64,000 bases of DNA from JANLYC01 sp963750495 (GTDB taxonomy: Bacteria; Actinomycetota; Actinomycetes; Propionibacteriales; Nocardioidaceae): NCBI GenBank assembly GCA_963750495.1, contig CAVVQV010000007.1, forward strand, positions 143,761-207,760, in the 5' to 3' direction. The notes under the pieces were generated by a model. That model searched no databases. It was given only the letters and a program-made list of their open reading frames with translations, and had not been told where the DNA came from. Made by a program: the position numbers and the translations under genes. Below are positions 36,423-45,245 of this stretch, one piece after another. Within the stretch, counting starts at the first letter, position 1. Every line of letters begins with the position of its first letter.

Positions 36423-37226
36423 TCACGTGGGGCCGTCGGCCATCTCCTGCTTCAGGAGCGTGCTGATGCGCTTGAGCTGCGCCTTCGATGGCGCATCCTC
36501 CACGCCGTTCTGCAGCTCGGTCAGCATGTCGACGATGACGGCATCGCGTGCTGCCATGTTCTTCCGAAACGCGAACAGTGCCTTCTGCGTGTGCAGAGCG
36601 GCGCGGAGCGCGTCCTGAACAGTGGCGGAGTCGTCGCCGGCGCCCAGCTTGTCGGTCAGTTGCATGTCATCCTCCTCTGGCTTGTATTCAGTGACGAGCG
36701 GGACAGGTCGCCGCTCGTAGTCGCGGCCATGCGAGTTCCCCGACAGTCCGTTGTCCCCGTCCAGATACTGCTGCCAGGATTCCTTCGCACCATCGCTCAG
36801 AGGGGAGTCCGAGCCGAGAGTGACGTGACAGTGCTCGTCCATACCTCCGTGAAGTAGCGCATTGTCCCGTCGCCAAGCAGCACCTCCACGGCTGCGCCAC
36901 GCCCGAACGAACGCCTCGCTCTCGTCATCGGTCAGGTTCCAGGTTCTGTAGTCCAGGCAACCGCCCGCGTCGTGGTAACCATTCGACGCCTTCGCTCCGC
37001 CACCGGCGCGAACCATGAACGCACCCTGGACGATGACCACCTTTTCGGCGAACGGTGCCACCTCGGAGCACGCCAGCACCGCCTGGTGAACCGACCACAT
37101 GTAGTCGGTGGTGAAGAGCTTCCTGCCGCAGCTGTCCTCGCCGTGTTGATGAACGTCAAACTCACTCACACCACGCACATACTCCCGCAGGGACAAACCG
37201 TCAAGGAATGGCCTATCGGTAAACAT
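36423..37226 (-). CDS. M15-type zinc peptidase, phage-endolysin-like
   Basis: A 267-residue protein with the D-Ala-D-Ala carboxypeptidase (peptidase M15) active-site pattern: GYHDAGGCLDYR provides the H-x6-D zinc ligands (motif S/G-x-H-x2-G-x-A/C-x-D), and DEHCHVTLG provides the catalytic Glu and last His. The C-terminal 70 residues are helical and charged (HTQKALFAFRKNMAARDAV). I recall this architecture from actinophage and prophage proteins, where it is a lysin that cuts peptidoglycan peptides. No other phage gene lies near, no signal peptide is seen, and the base composition is lower in GC. Probably an orphan left by a phage. Confidence 0.68.
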   Translation of the reverse strand: MFTDRPFLDGLSLREYVRGVSEFDVHQHGEDSCGRKLFTTDYMWSVHQAVLACSEVAPFAEKVVIVQGAFMVRAGGGAKASNGYHDAGGCLDYRTWNLTDDESEAFVRAWRSRGGAAWRRDNALLHGGMDEHCHVTLGSDSPLSDGAKESWQQYLDGDNGLSGNSHGRDYERRPVPLVTEYKPEEDDMQLTDKLGAGDDSATVQDALRAALHTQKALFAFRKNMAARDAVIVDMLTELQNGVEDAPSKAQLKRISTLLKQEMADGPT

Positions 37227-37343
37227 CGGTCACTGCACCGAACCCAGGACCGTCTACGCGGGAGCCCACCTGCGCGACGCGGCTCGACCACAACGACCCA
37301 ACTGCGCTGCCGTGTCCAAGCTGTTCTGCTTTCAGCCCCCCCG

Positions 37344-37640
37344 ATGAGCACCGCGAGCCCGACTTGTGTCACCCGCATCAACCGCAAGGAAGCCCGCGTC
37401 CTTGCCCTGGTTGAGTTCGAGAGGTTCGCGGCTCTGACCGCCTCGCCGAGCCAGGAGGAGCGGGCGACCGACACCGAGTGTGTCGGCTGGGACGTTCGCA
37501 AGATGGTCACCACGTCCTCGGCTCCCGACGCCCAGGCATCCTCGCGGGTCCTCGTGCACCATCTAGGTCGAGGCCTGCCGCTAGTGAGCCGAAACCTGCG
37601 AGGCGCCGAGCGACGAGCCCACGGAAGAGGTGACTTCCCG
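37344..37640 (+). pseudogene. Decayed DinB-like maleylpyruvate-isomerase N-domain gene
   Basis: The segment ARVLALVEFERFAALTAS, then CVGWDVRKMV, is the N-terminal domain of mycothiol-dependent maleylpyruvate isomerase/DinB-2 proteins, where GWDVRKMVxHVLG is typical. After KMV the HVLGS part is only readable in the +1 frame, and the original frame resumes at DAQASS. So at least two small deletions are needed, with a net loss of three bases. The remaining two-thirds of the domain are not recognisable. Start ATG 37344 is uncertain. Confidence 0.5.
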
Positions 37641-37699
37641 GGACGGGTGCAGGACCAGGTGTCAACGTGCTCACTCGGGGTAGACCCACCCGATCTCAT

Positions 37700-37959
37700 C
37701 GTTTGCGATGCCGAACGAGGCGTGGGACCGACGCCCTCCCCGGCGGCTGACAGCACCCAACAGCGAGCACGCTCTCCGTCGCGTCGGTGCGGACAGGGAC
37801 CAGAGCGATTGGGAAGCCTCGGAAGCGGGGGTCGGACGGAATGACCTCGGGGACGCCGGCGAGCTCGACCAGTCGAAGAGTGCCTGCGGTCAGCGGGATA
37901 AGGCTCAAGCCGATGAAGACAACCGACACCTGCCACCCGGCAGACCCTTGACCCCTCAT
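37700..37959 (-). pseudogene. Truncated DUF2306-like membrane protein
   Basis: The N-terminus of a four-helix DUF2306 protein: WQVSVVFIGLSLIPLTAGT, then LRLVELAGVPEVIPSDPRF and FPIALV. The conserved part ends near 37790; after that the frame reads only low-complexity residues up to the stop at about 37696. A full DUF2306 protein has four helices and about 200 residues. Its start overlaps the stop of the 84-residue gene by four bases (ATGA), so the operon once made both. Confidence 0.6.
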
Positions 37960-38210
37960 GACTGGTCCGTGGAGGTGGTGGGCGGCGCCGCGATCGACCG
38001 GACCGAGACGAGTGGCGTTGCGAGATCCCGCAGCCGGGCGAGCAGCCCGTGCAGTGCGGCCTGGTCGAGGACGGGGCCGCGGATGACGGTGATGCCGGCC
38101 TGGGTCGTATCGATCGACATGCCGTCGAACCAGTCGGACCAGTGTTCGTCGAGTCGACCTCGGATGGTGATCTCGTACCAGCCCGGCTGGTCGGAGGCGT
38201 CGCTGTTCAC
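37956..38210 (-). CDS. Small conserved protein next to the MalT-type regulator
   Basis: An 84-residue protein with the pattern PGWYEITIRGRLDEHWSDWFDG and GPVLDQAALHGLLARLRDLATPL, a widespread small actinobacterial family often found beside LuxR/MalT regulators, of unknown function. Its promoter has a 46-nt block shared with the MMPL gene promoter, so it is probably controlled by the adjacent LuxR regulator. It ends with ATGA coupling to the broken DUF2306 gene. Confidence 0.75.
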   Translation of the reverse strand: MNSDASDQPGWYEITIRGRLDEHWSDWFDGMSIDTTQAGITVIRGPVLDQAALHGLLARLRDLATPLVSVRSIAAPPTTSTDQS

Positions 38211-38215
38211 ATGCA

Positions 38216-38261
38216 GAAGCTAGGAGCAGGCACGGTGATCGGTCGTCACATCATGTGGTGA
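38216..38261 (-). promoter_or_regulatory. LuxR-linked promoter A (before the 84-residue gene)
   Basis: Reading on the minus strand, TCACCAC at the left, the segment GTGACGACCG, a further TCACC and then CCTAGCTTC, a probable -10 region. The promoter of the MMPL gene (42998-43043, plus strand) has the same blocks with the same spacing; 35 of 46 bases are identical. TCACCAC and GTGGTGA-type ends make a dyad suited to a dimeric LuxR-type regulator. Confidence 0.7.
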
Positions 38262-38297
38262 CTCTCATGGTGATCTCGCGGGAGCGTCACGGTCTCA

Positions 38298-41042
38298 TCA
38301 GCGACGGGGGCTGCGGGCGAGGAGTCCCAGCTGGTGGGCCCTAGTGACGGCGGAGCGCCGGTTGTTGACGCCGAGCTTGGCGTAGATGTGCTTGGTGTGG
38401 GTCCGCACGGTGTTCAGCGAGACGACCAACTCGCGCGCGATAGCCGGGCCGTCGAGGTCGGACCCGAGCCAGCGGAGTACGTCGAGCTCCCGGTCACTGA
38501 GTGGGTCGACCAGTCTTTCGTCGGTCGCAGGAGCGGACGGCGTCGCTGCCACCGACTCCTCCTGCGCCTCGGCCAGCGCATTGGCGCTCACCAGTTCGCG
38601 GACGAACCCCGAGTCCGGACGGCGTACCGCGAGCTCTGCGAGCGACTCCCCCATGGCGGGTCCGGCATCGACGAAGACCCGGACCCAGCCGTCGGGTTCG
38701 GCCAGGTCCACGGCATGCTCGAGCGACGTCAGGGCGGCCGCCGCGTCGCCGGCCGCGCGCAGGGCGAGCGAACGCAGCACGTCGATCTCGAGTACGGAGC
38801 CAGCACGGCCGTCGGCCTCGGCAGCGAGCAACAGCCGGTCGAGGAGATCGACAGTCTTCGGCAACGCCTCAGCGTCGCCACCAATCCGGTGCTGAGCCAG
38901 CAGCAACCGGGCCAAGGTCAGGTGCTCGTACTCCCGTAGGTAGGAGGTCTCGTCACCGGCATCGAGTCGGTGCTCGCGCGCCCAGGCCCGAGCGGCGGCC
39001 AGGTCCCCGGACGCGATCAGCACCCGAGCCCGGGTGGCATGAATGGGATGGACCGGCGGTGAGTAGTCACCTACGTAGACGCGCTCGGCCTGGTCGAGCA
39101 GCTCGACCGCGTCGAGCAGGTCACCGGCAGCTGCGCGGAGCCGCGCAAGGGCCACGCGCCACCGATAAGGGTGTTGCGGGAGGCCCGTCGGGTCACCGAG
39201 CTCCTCGGCGCGACGCAGGAGGTCGGCGGCGCGGTCCAGGTTGTTGCGGTGCCAGGCCACCCGGCTCTGCGCGACAAGCATGTCGGCGGTGCCGCGCATG
39301 ACCTCGCAGCTACCGGGGCCGTGCCGGTCGGCCAGTTCGAGGGCGTGCTCCAAGGTTCGCTCTGCGTCGTCGAGCCGGCCGAGGGTCAGCTCTATGTCCG
39401 CCAGCGTGAGCGAGCAGCCGAGGACGTCAGCGATGTGTTCGGCCCGGGTGAGTCCTTGCACCGCGGTCGTGTAGCCGGCGTGTGCCGCCGCAAGATCGCC
39501 GGTCGCCCACGACGCGAGCCCGGACAGTGCCGCCGCCGCCGCCAGGTTGAGGTGGTCCTCATCCCGCGCCCGGGCCTGCGCCTCGGCGGCGTAGGCGATG
39601 CAACCGGCCGGATCGTTCGCGTTGAGTGCGAGCGCGCCCCGGTACATCGCCACGGAGGCGGGGATGCGCGGCAGCTCGTCGGGATCCCGGACGATCAGCT
39701 TGTCGTCCGGCCGCGCGAGCAGCTTCTCGATGTGCTGCAGCCGCTCCTCGACGCCGTCGAACTCGCTGGTGGCCATGAAGCCGCCGACCAGGCGGATGGC
39801 CAGGACCGGACGATCCCGCAGCGCGCCGCCCGGAAGCTCGTCCGCCCAGGCTCGGATCACCGCCTCCCGGCGGGTTCGGGCGAACTCCGGAATCGCCAGT
39901 TCGACCAGATCGGCGGCCCGGTCGACGTCGCCAGCGGCCAGGGCGTGACGGACCGCGGCGACGGGATCTCCGGCGGCCTCGAACCATGAGCTCGCCCGCT
40001 GGTGGAGTTCGTGGACATGGTCCGGCCGTTCGGCGAGCAGGTGGCTGCGCAGCACGTCGGCGAACAGGTGGTGGTAGCGGTACCAGCGCCGCTGCGCGTC
40101 CAGCGGTACGACGAACAGGTTGCGGCGCTCGAGGGACTCGAGCATCTTCGCGCCACCGGCGGTGTCGTTCACCGCGTCGCAGAGCGGGCCGGTGAGCCGC
40201 TCAAGGATCGCGGTGTCGAGGAGGAAAGCGCGGACGTCCGGCGGCTCGCGGTCGAGGACCTCCTCGACGAGGTAGTCCACGACGTACCGGTCGTCCCCGG
40301 CGAACCCCGCGATGAACCTGGAGGGGTCCTCGCGACCGCGCAGCGAGAGTGCCGCCAACTGCAGTGACGCGATCCAGCCCTCGGTGCGTGCGGCCAGCGC
40401 TGCCACTTCGGACGCGTCCAACTCGAGGCCGCTCGCGGTGGCGAGGAACGCCCCGGTCTCCGCGTGGGTGAAGCGCAGGTCCGCGGCCCGGACCTCGGCG
40501 AGCTCGCCGCGGGCCCGAAGCCTCGCCAACGGCAGCGCCGGATCTGCGCGGGTGCTGATCACCAGCCGCAACTGAGGCGGGAGATGCTCGAGCAGGAAGG
40601 CCATCCCCGGCGCGATCTTCGGGGTCTCGGCGAGGTGGTAGTCGTCGAGGACGAGGCCCATGTCATCGGAGAGCACGCTGACCTCGTTGAGCACCGCCGC
40701 CAGTGCCGCCTCGACCGGCTGGCCGGTCCCGAGGAGTGCCAGGCCAGCCGCGCCGGTGCCGGGCGAGACACGTTCGAGCGCGGTCAGCACATAGGTCCAG
40801 AAGGACTCCGGGTTCTGGTCGGCCTGGTCCAGCGACACCCAGGCACACCTCGGCGCAGACGTTTCCGGCCCACCGGCCAGCCAGGTGGCGAGCAGTGTGG
40901 TCTTTCCGAAGCCGGCCGGCGCCGACACAAGCGTGAGCCGCTGGCGACGGCCTCCCGGCGCGACGTCCAGCCGCGGACGGGCCAACAGCCCGTCGCGCCC
41001 GGCGGGAACGAAGAACTTGGTCTCCACCAGCGCTATCGTCAT
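38298..41042 (-). CDS. MalT-type LuxR-family transcriptional regulator
   Basis: A 914-residue large ATP-binding LuxR regulator (STAND class). The N-terminal NTPase has Walker A APAGFGKTTLL near residue 40 and a Walker B-like GLVLDDYHLAE. The middle is a long TPR-like helical region (residues about 400-800). The C-terminal LuxR HTH begins near residue 850: PLSDRELDVLRWLGSDLDG and NTVRTHTKHIYAKLGVNNR. An inducer must bind the N-terminus to activate it. It lies next to a small operon and upstream of an XRE-cupin gene on the same strand, and its likely operator is found at two nearby promoters. ATP dependence is inferred from the Walker motifs. Confidence 0.93.
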   Translation of the reverse strand: MTIALVETKFFVPAGRDGLLARPRLDVAPGGRRQRLTLVSAPAGFGKTTLLATWLAGGPETSAPRCAWVSLDQADQNPESFWTYVLTALERVSPGTGAAGLALLGTGQPVEAALAAVLNEVSVLSDDMGLVLDDYHLAETPKIAPGMAFLLEHLPPQLRLVISTRADPALPLARLRARGELAEVRAADLRFTHAETGAFLATASGLELDASEVAALAARTEGWIASLQLAALSLRGREDPSRFIAGFAGDDRYVVDYLVEEVLDREPPDVRAFLLDTAILERLTGPLCDAVNDTAGGAKMLESLERRNLFVVPLDAQRRWYRYHHLFADVLRSHLLAERPDHVHELHQRASSWFEAAGDPVAAVRHALAAGDVDRAADLVELAIPEFARTRREAVIRAWADELPGGALRDRPVLAIRLVGGFMATSEFDGVEERLQHIEKLLARPDDKLIVRDPDELPRIPASVAMYRGALALNANDPAGCIAYAAEAQARARDEDHLNLAAAAALSGLASWATGDLAAAHAGYTTAVQGLTRAEHIADVLGCSLTLADIELTLGRLDDAERTLEHALELADRHGPGSCEVMRGTADMLVAQSRVAWHRNNLDRAADLLRRAEELGDPTGLPQHPYRWRVALARLRAAAGDLLDAVELLDQAERVYVGDYSPPVHPIHATRARVLIASGDLAAARAWAREHRLDAGDETSYLREYEHLTLARLLLAQHRIGGDAEALPKTVDLLDRLLLAAEADGRAGSVLEIDVLRSLALRAAGDAAAALTSLEHAVDLAEPDGWVRVFVDAGPAMGESLAELAVRRPDSGFVRELVSANALAEAQEESVAATPSAPATDERLVDPLSDRELDVLRWLGSDLDGPAIARELVVSLNTVRTHTKHIYAKLGVNNRRSAVTRAHQLGLLARSPRR

Positions 41043-41072
41043 CGTGGCTCCCTCCAGCGCCGTGAGCGGAGC

Positions 41073-41684
41073 CTAGGGCGCCTCATCCGGACGACCACCG
41101 CTCTGGCCGAGTGCGGCGCGTAGCTGCATCCCCTCCCCCGGCCTGCCGAAGATGCTGAGCACCTCCGCCGGGCCATCGCCCGTGCTGCCGAACCAGTGCG
41201 GCAGCCGGGTGTCGAACTCGGCCGCCTCGCCGGCTTCGAGCACCAGGTCCCGTTCACCCTCGATGAGCCGCATCCGCCCACTCAACACGTAGAGCCACTC
41301 GTACCCGTGGTGGGTCCGCAGTGTCGGCTCCGTCTGGCCCTTCGGGATGACGATCTTCCACGCCTGGATGCCGCCGGGGTGGGTGAGTGGCAAGACGGTG
41401 CGCCCGTTGACCCGGCGGGGCTTCAATCTGATCCGGGGATCGCCGACCTCCGGTGCCCCCACCAGATCGTCGAGCGGCACCCGGTAGAGCTGCGCCAGCG
41501 GGAGCAACAACTCCAGGCTGGGCTTCCGCTGCCCGTTCTCGAGCCGCGACAGCGTGCTCTTCGAGATGCCGGTCCTCTCGGCGACCTCGGTCAGCGTGAC
41601 GCCGCGCTGCTCACGCACGGTCCGCAACCGGGGACCTACCAGTTCCAGGGCGTTGGCGATCGGGGCTGCTGACGATGAGGTCAC
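41073..41684 (-). CDS. XRE-cupin transcriptional regulator
   Basis: A 203-residue regulator with an N-terminal XRE-type HTH (LRTVREQRGVTLTEVAERTG, ISKSTLSRLENGQRKPSLE) and a C-terminal cupin (HHGYEWLYVLSGRMRLIEG, DLVLEAGEAAEFDTRLPHW) which probably binds a small ligand. Divergent from the thioredoxin-reductase-like gene at 41762, its likely target. The 77 bases between them hold an inverted repeat GGCAAC/GTTGTC around ATTC at about 41716. The MalT-type gene follows 30 bases downstream. Confidence 0.9.
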   Translation of the reverse strand: MTSSSAAPIANALELVGPRLRTVREQRGVTLTEVAERTGISKSTLSRLENGQRKPSLELLLPLAQLYRVPLDDLVGAPEVGDPRIRLKPRRVNGRTVLPLTHPGGIQAWKIVIPKGQTEPTLRTHHGYEWLYVLSGRMRLIEGERDLVLEAGEAAEFDTRLPHWFGSTGDGPAEVLSIFGRPGEGMQLRAALGQSGGRPDEAP

Positions 41685-41761
41685 GGACCCATTGCAGCGT
41701 CGATTCCCTGAATTGGCAACATTCGTTGTCGGGATGGCTCGGAGCGACGACTGTCGTCGAC

Positions 41762-42697
41762 ATGAACACCTACGACGTAGCCGTCATCGGCGGTGGAGCC
41801 GCCGGGCTCACCGCCGCCCTGGTCCTCACCCGGGCCCGCCGATCCGTAGCGGTCATCGATGCCGGCAGGCCTCGCAACGCGCCTGCCGCCCACCTGCAGG
41901 GCTTCCTCTCGCGTGACGGCTTGCCCCCCACGGACCTGCTGGTCATCGGCGAGGGCGAGGTCGCCGCGTACGGCGGGCATCTCGCCCGCGGCACGGTCAC
42001 CTCGATCACGCAGGCGGATGACGCTCGCTTCGAGGTGCACGTCGGCGCCCAAGATGTCCTCGTTGCCCGCCGGATCCTCGTCACGACCGGACTGCGCGAC
42101 GTGGTTCCGGACATCCCGGGCGTCAGCGAGCGATGGGGCCGCGACCTGCTGCACTGCCCCTACTGCCACGGCTACGAGGTCCGCGACCAACGGCTCGGCG
42201 TCCTCGGCGGCACTCCCCACGCGGTCCAGCACGCGTTGTTGGTCCGCCAGTGGTCCGACGACGTCGTCTACTTCAACCACACTGGCATGCTCACCCCGCA
42301 CGAGCGTGAGCAACTGGTGGCCCGCGCCATCGGTGTCGTCGAGGGACAGGTCACTCGTCTCGTGATCGAGGATGACGCGCTCCGAGGCGTCGAGATCGCG
42401 GGCGGCTACGTCGTCCGCCGTGACGCAGTGTTCGTCCGCCCTGCCTTCGTCCCCAACGCCGACCTGCTCACTGAGCTGGGCTGCGCCACCCACGACAACG
42501 GCTGGGTCGTCGCCGACCCGACAGGCCGGACCAGCGTCCCGGCGGTCTGGGTGGCCGGCAACGCAGCCAACCCACGCGCCCAGGTCATCACCGCCGCCGG
42601 CGAAGGGTCGGCGGCGGCGATCGCGATCAACAACGACCTCGTCGAGGAGGACGTGCAGCGTGCCGTCCACGACTTTCGCGCGGGCCTCCCGGCCTGA
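41762..42697 (+). CDS. Thioredoxin-reductase-like NAD(P)/FAD oxidoreductase
   Basis: A 311-residue flavoprotein. The FAD-binding Rossmann motif is VAVIGGGAAGLTAALVL at the N-terminus, the redox-active CxxC is CPYCHGYEV, and FVPNADLLTELGC and the final GNAANPRAQVITAAGEG segment match the family. The NADPH-binding part is close to the thioredoxin-reductase family, though many relatives lack thioredoxin partners. I start at ATG 41762 because the earlier frame begins with unrelated residues. It is divergent from the XRE-cupin gene, which may control it, and 33 bases upstream of a small membrane gene. Confidence 0.9.
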   Translation: MNTYDVAVIGGGAAGLTAALVLTRARRSVAVIDAGRPRNAPAAHLQGFLSRDGLPPTDLLVIGEGEVAAYGGHLARGTVTSITQADDARFEVHVGAQDVLVARRILVTTGLRDVVPDIPGVSERWGRDLLHCPYCHGYEVRDQRLGVLGGTPHAVQHALLVRQWSDDVVYFNHTGMLTPHEREQLVARAIGVVEGQVTRLVIEDDALRGVEIAGGYVVRRDAVFVRPAFVPNADLLTELGCATHDNGWVVADPTGRTSVPAVWVAGNAANPRAQVITAAGEGSAAAIAINNDLVEEDVQRAVHDFRAGLPA

Positions 42698-42730
42698 CGC
42701 GATCTCACCCATCACCCAAGGAGAAGTCTC

Positions 42731-42961
42731 ATGAACCCTGTCCCGCCGCCCAGCAAGCACCAGCTCGCCCTGATGATCTGGATCGCTGTCTTCCCGACGC
42801 TCACGATCCTCAACCTCGCATTCGGCGAGCAGCTCTCACAACTGCCGAGCGTCCTGCGGACCTTCGTCCTGGCCACCCTGGCCGTCCCGATCGTGATCTA
42901 CGGCCTTATGCCTCGGCTGCACAGGATTCGCGGCCGCCTACTCACCCGGGCCACCGTCTGA
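42731..42961 (+). CDS. Small two-helix membrane protein
   Basis: A 76-residue protein with helices LALMIWIAVFPTLTILNLA and VLRTFVLATLAVPIVIYGL. The pattern resembles the C-terminal membrane part of antibiotic-biosynthesis-monooxygenase-like proteins, where it stands alone here. It follows the flavoprotein gene on the same strand after CCAAGGAG and may be cotranscribed. The function is unknown. Confidence 0.7.
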   Translation: MNPVPPPSKHQLALMIWIAVFPTLTILNLAFGEQLSQLPSVLRTFVLATLAVPIVIYGLMPRLHRIRGRLLTRATV

Positions 42962-42997
42962 GGCCGGCCCAACCAGGACGGCGAATCATCCTCCCGC

Positions 42998-43043
42998 TCA
43001 CCACGTGTGGTGACGACCGCTCACCACATCTCTGCCTAGCTTC
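42998..43043 (+). promoter_or_regulatory. LuxR-linked promoter B (before the MMPL operon)
   Basis: TCACCAC and GTGGTGA form a dyad around GT; GTGACGACCG, a half-site TCACC and a -10-like CCTAGCTTC follow. The block matches promoter A (38216-38261) over 46 nt with the same spacing. It lies about 40 bases before the MMPL start, so a regulator bound there should control the whole run. Confidence 0.72.
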
Positions 43044-43082
43044 GCACTCCAACGGACCCTTCTCCTCCTGAAAGGCACCACC

Positions 43083-45245
43083 ATGAACAGGTTCACCCGG
43101 ACCGTTGCCATGGCGAGCGCGAGGCACCCTTGGCGCACTCTGGCGAGCTGGATCATCGTCCTGATGGCCGTCGCGTTCCTGGCCTCCGGCGGCGGCGGCT
43201 TCGCCGACGACTTCTCGGCGAAAGGCAGCCAGAGCGATCACGCCCTGGGGGTGCTCGCCGATGACTTCCCGGAGGCCGCCAACGGGAACGCCCTCGTCGT
43301 CTTCGAGGCCGCGGACGGTGCCACCCTCGCCGACCAGCAAGGTGGAGTGGCCTCAGTCCTCGATGACGTGAGCGCTCTCGACCACGTCGAGTCGGTGACC
43401 GACCCGTCCGGCGCGGGCGCCGTCTCCGACGACGGACGGATCGGCTACGCAGTCCTCACCCTCGACGTGCCCGAGCGCGAAATGGGCAAGCCAGCCTTCG
43501 CGGTCCTCGCGGACACGGTGTCGGGCATGAAGGCCGACGGACTGCGAGTCGAGCTTGGAGGGGACGCGGTCTTCCTCAACGCGCCCGCTGAGAAGAGCAG
43601 CCACACCGGCATCGGCCTGCTCGTCGCTCTGATCGTCCTGCTTGTGGTGTTCGGCACGCTCGTCGCAGCCCTCCTGCCGATCGGGCTCTCCCTGGTCGCG
43701 GTCGGATCCGGGGTCGGAGGCATCACCCTTCTGGCGGGCACGATGGACGTCTCCGTGTCCGCGATCCCGATCGCCGGGCTCGTAGGACTCGGCGTCGGGA
43801 TCGACTACGCACTCTTCGTGATCGCCCGCTACCGCGAGAGCCGCATCAGCGGCCAGAACAACCAGACCGCCCTGGCGACCGCCATGGGCTCCTCCGGCGC
43901 CGCGGTCGTCTTCGCCGGCGGCACCGTCATGGTCGCCACCGCGGCGCTTGCCCTCACCGGGCTCGGCGTGCTGACCTCCATCGGCCTCGCCACTGCGATC
44001 ATGGTCTTCTTCGCGGTCGCCGCGGCGGTCACTCTGCTGCCGGCGCTGCTCGCGCTGCTGGGTGACCGGATCGACAAGGGCCGCATCGGTCGACGCCACC
44101 GCCCGGCGAAGCCATCGGAGGAGAACGCCTGGTGGCGCTTCGGCCACCGTGTCTCCGGCCGCCCATGGCCCTACCTCGTCGGCGCGGTCCTCACCCTCGT
44201 CGCCATCGCCATGCCGGCGTTCTTCCTGCAGACCGGATTCCCCGCGGCGGGGGATGCCCCAGCGCACACGACCCACCGCCAGGCCTACGACCTGCTGACC
44301 GAGGGGTTCGGGGTCGGCATCAACGCACCGCTGATGGTGGTCACCGACCTCAGCGAGCCCGGCGTCGAAGCCGGCGGCGTCAGCGCCCTCTCCTCGCACA
44401 TCGCGGCGGTCCCGGGTATCGCGTCGGTCGGCGAGCCGGAGGTCTCGGCCGACGGGGAAACCGTGGTGTTCATCGCCACCCCGACCACCGGACCGGCGGA
44501 CCTCGACACCTCAGCGACGATCGACCGGGTGCGGGACGTCATACCAGGCAACGTCTACGTATCCGGCATCACCGCGGTCACCGACGACCTCAACGCACAG
44601 TTGAGTGACACCCTCCCGCTGTTCATCGGCTTCGTCATCGCGGTCTCGTTCCTGCTCCTGATGCTGGTCTTCCGTTCCATCGCGGTCCCGCTGAAGGCCG
44701 CGCTGATGAACCTGCTGTCCATCGGAGGGGCCTACGGCGTGCTCGTCGTTGTCTTCCAGTGGGGCTGGGGCGCGCAGCTGCTCGGCCTGGACGGGCCGAC
44801 ACCGATCACCTCGATCATCGTCGTGATCATGTTCCCGATCCTGTTCGGGCTCTCGATGGACTACGAGGTGTTCCTGCTCTCGCGGATCCGCGAGGAGTAC
44901 GACCGTACCGGCGACAACGCCGAGTCGGTCGCCCGCGGGCTCGCCGGCACGGGACGAGTCGTCACCTCCGCCGCCTTGATCATGATCGTGGTCTTCCTCA
45001 GCTTCCTCGGGAGCCCGGTACCGTCGCTCAAGATGCTCGGGCTCGGCCTGGCCACGGCGATCCTCATCGACGCGACCGTCGTCCGGATGGTCCTGGTGCC
45101 CGCCGCGATGTCCCTGCTCGGCGATGCCAACTGGTGGCTGCCCGCCTGGCTCGACCGGATGCTGCCTCGACTGACTGTTGACGATGCCACCCCCATCCCG
45201 TCCGACCAGTCGGTCGAGCGCCTCACGACAGGAGCCATCGCATGA
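43083..45245 (+). CDS. MMPL-family RND-type transporter
   Basis: A 720-residue inner-membrane protein with two halves of about six helices, each with a large outer loop, of the MMPL family. Membrane residues seen include GLGVGIDYALFVIARYRE in the first half and the matching FGLSMDYEVFLLSRIREEY in the second, the conserved Asp/Tyr proton-relay segments. Related proteins move lipids, siderophores or drugs. It starts an operon with an ABC exporter and its promoter has a LuxR-linked dyad. Start follows CCTGAAAGG. Confidence 0.93.
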   Translation: MNRFTRTVAMASARHPWRTLASWIIVLMAVAFLASGGGGFADDFSAKGSQSDHALGVLADDFPEAANGNALVVFEAADGATLADQQGGVASVLDDVSALDHVESVTDPSGAGAVSDDGRIGYAVLTLDVPEREMGKPAFAVLADTVSGMKADGLRVELGGDAVFLNAPAEKSSHTGIGLLVALIVLLVVFGTLVAALLPIGLSLVAVGSGVGGITLLAGTMDVSVSAIPIAGLVGLGVGIDYALFVIARYRESRISGQNNQTALATAMGSSGAAVVFAGGTVMVATAALALTGLGVLTSIGLATAIMVFFAVAAAVTLLPALLALLGDRIDKGRIGRRHRPAKPSEENAWWRFGHRVSGRPWPYLVGAVLTLVAIAMPAFFLQTGFPAAGDAPAHTTHRQAYDLLTEGFGVGINAPLMVVTDLSEPGVEAGGVSALSSHIAAVPGIASVGEPEVSADGETVVFIATPTTGPADLDTSATIDRVRDVIPGNVYVSGITAVTDDLNAQLSDTLPLFIGFVIAVSFLLLMLVFRSIAVPLKAALMNLLSIGGAYGVLVVVFQWGWGAQLLGLDGPTPITSIIVVIMFPILFGLSMDYEVFLLSRIREEYDRTGDNAESVARGLAGTGRVVTSAALIMIVVFLSFLGSPVPSLKMLGLGLATAILIDATVVRMVLVPAAMSLLGDANWWLPAWLDRMLPRLTVDDATPIPSDQSVERLTTGAIA

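Noticed and set aside
37166..37936. A 256-codon minus-strand frame between the lysin and the LuxR operon
   Set aside because: Arg/Ser-rich with no coding-like third positions; the better signals are the two decayed genes on either strand.
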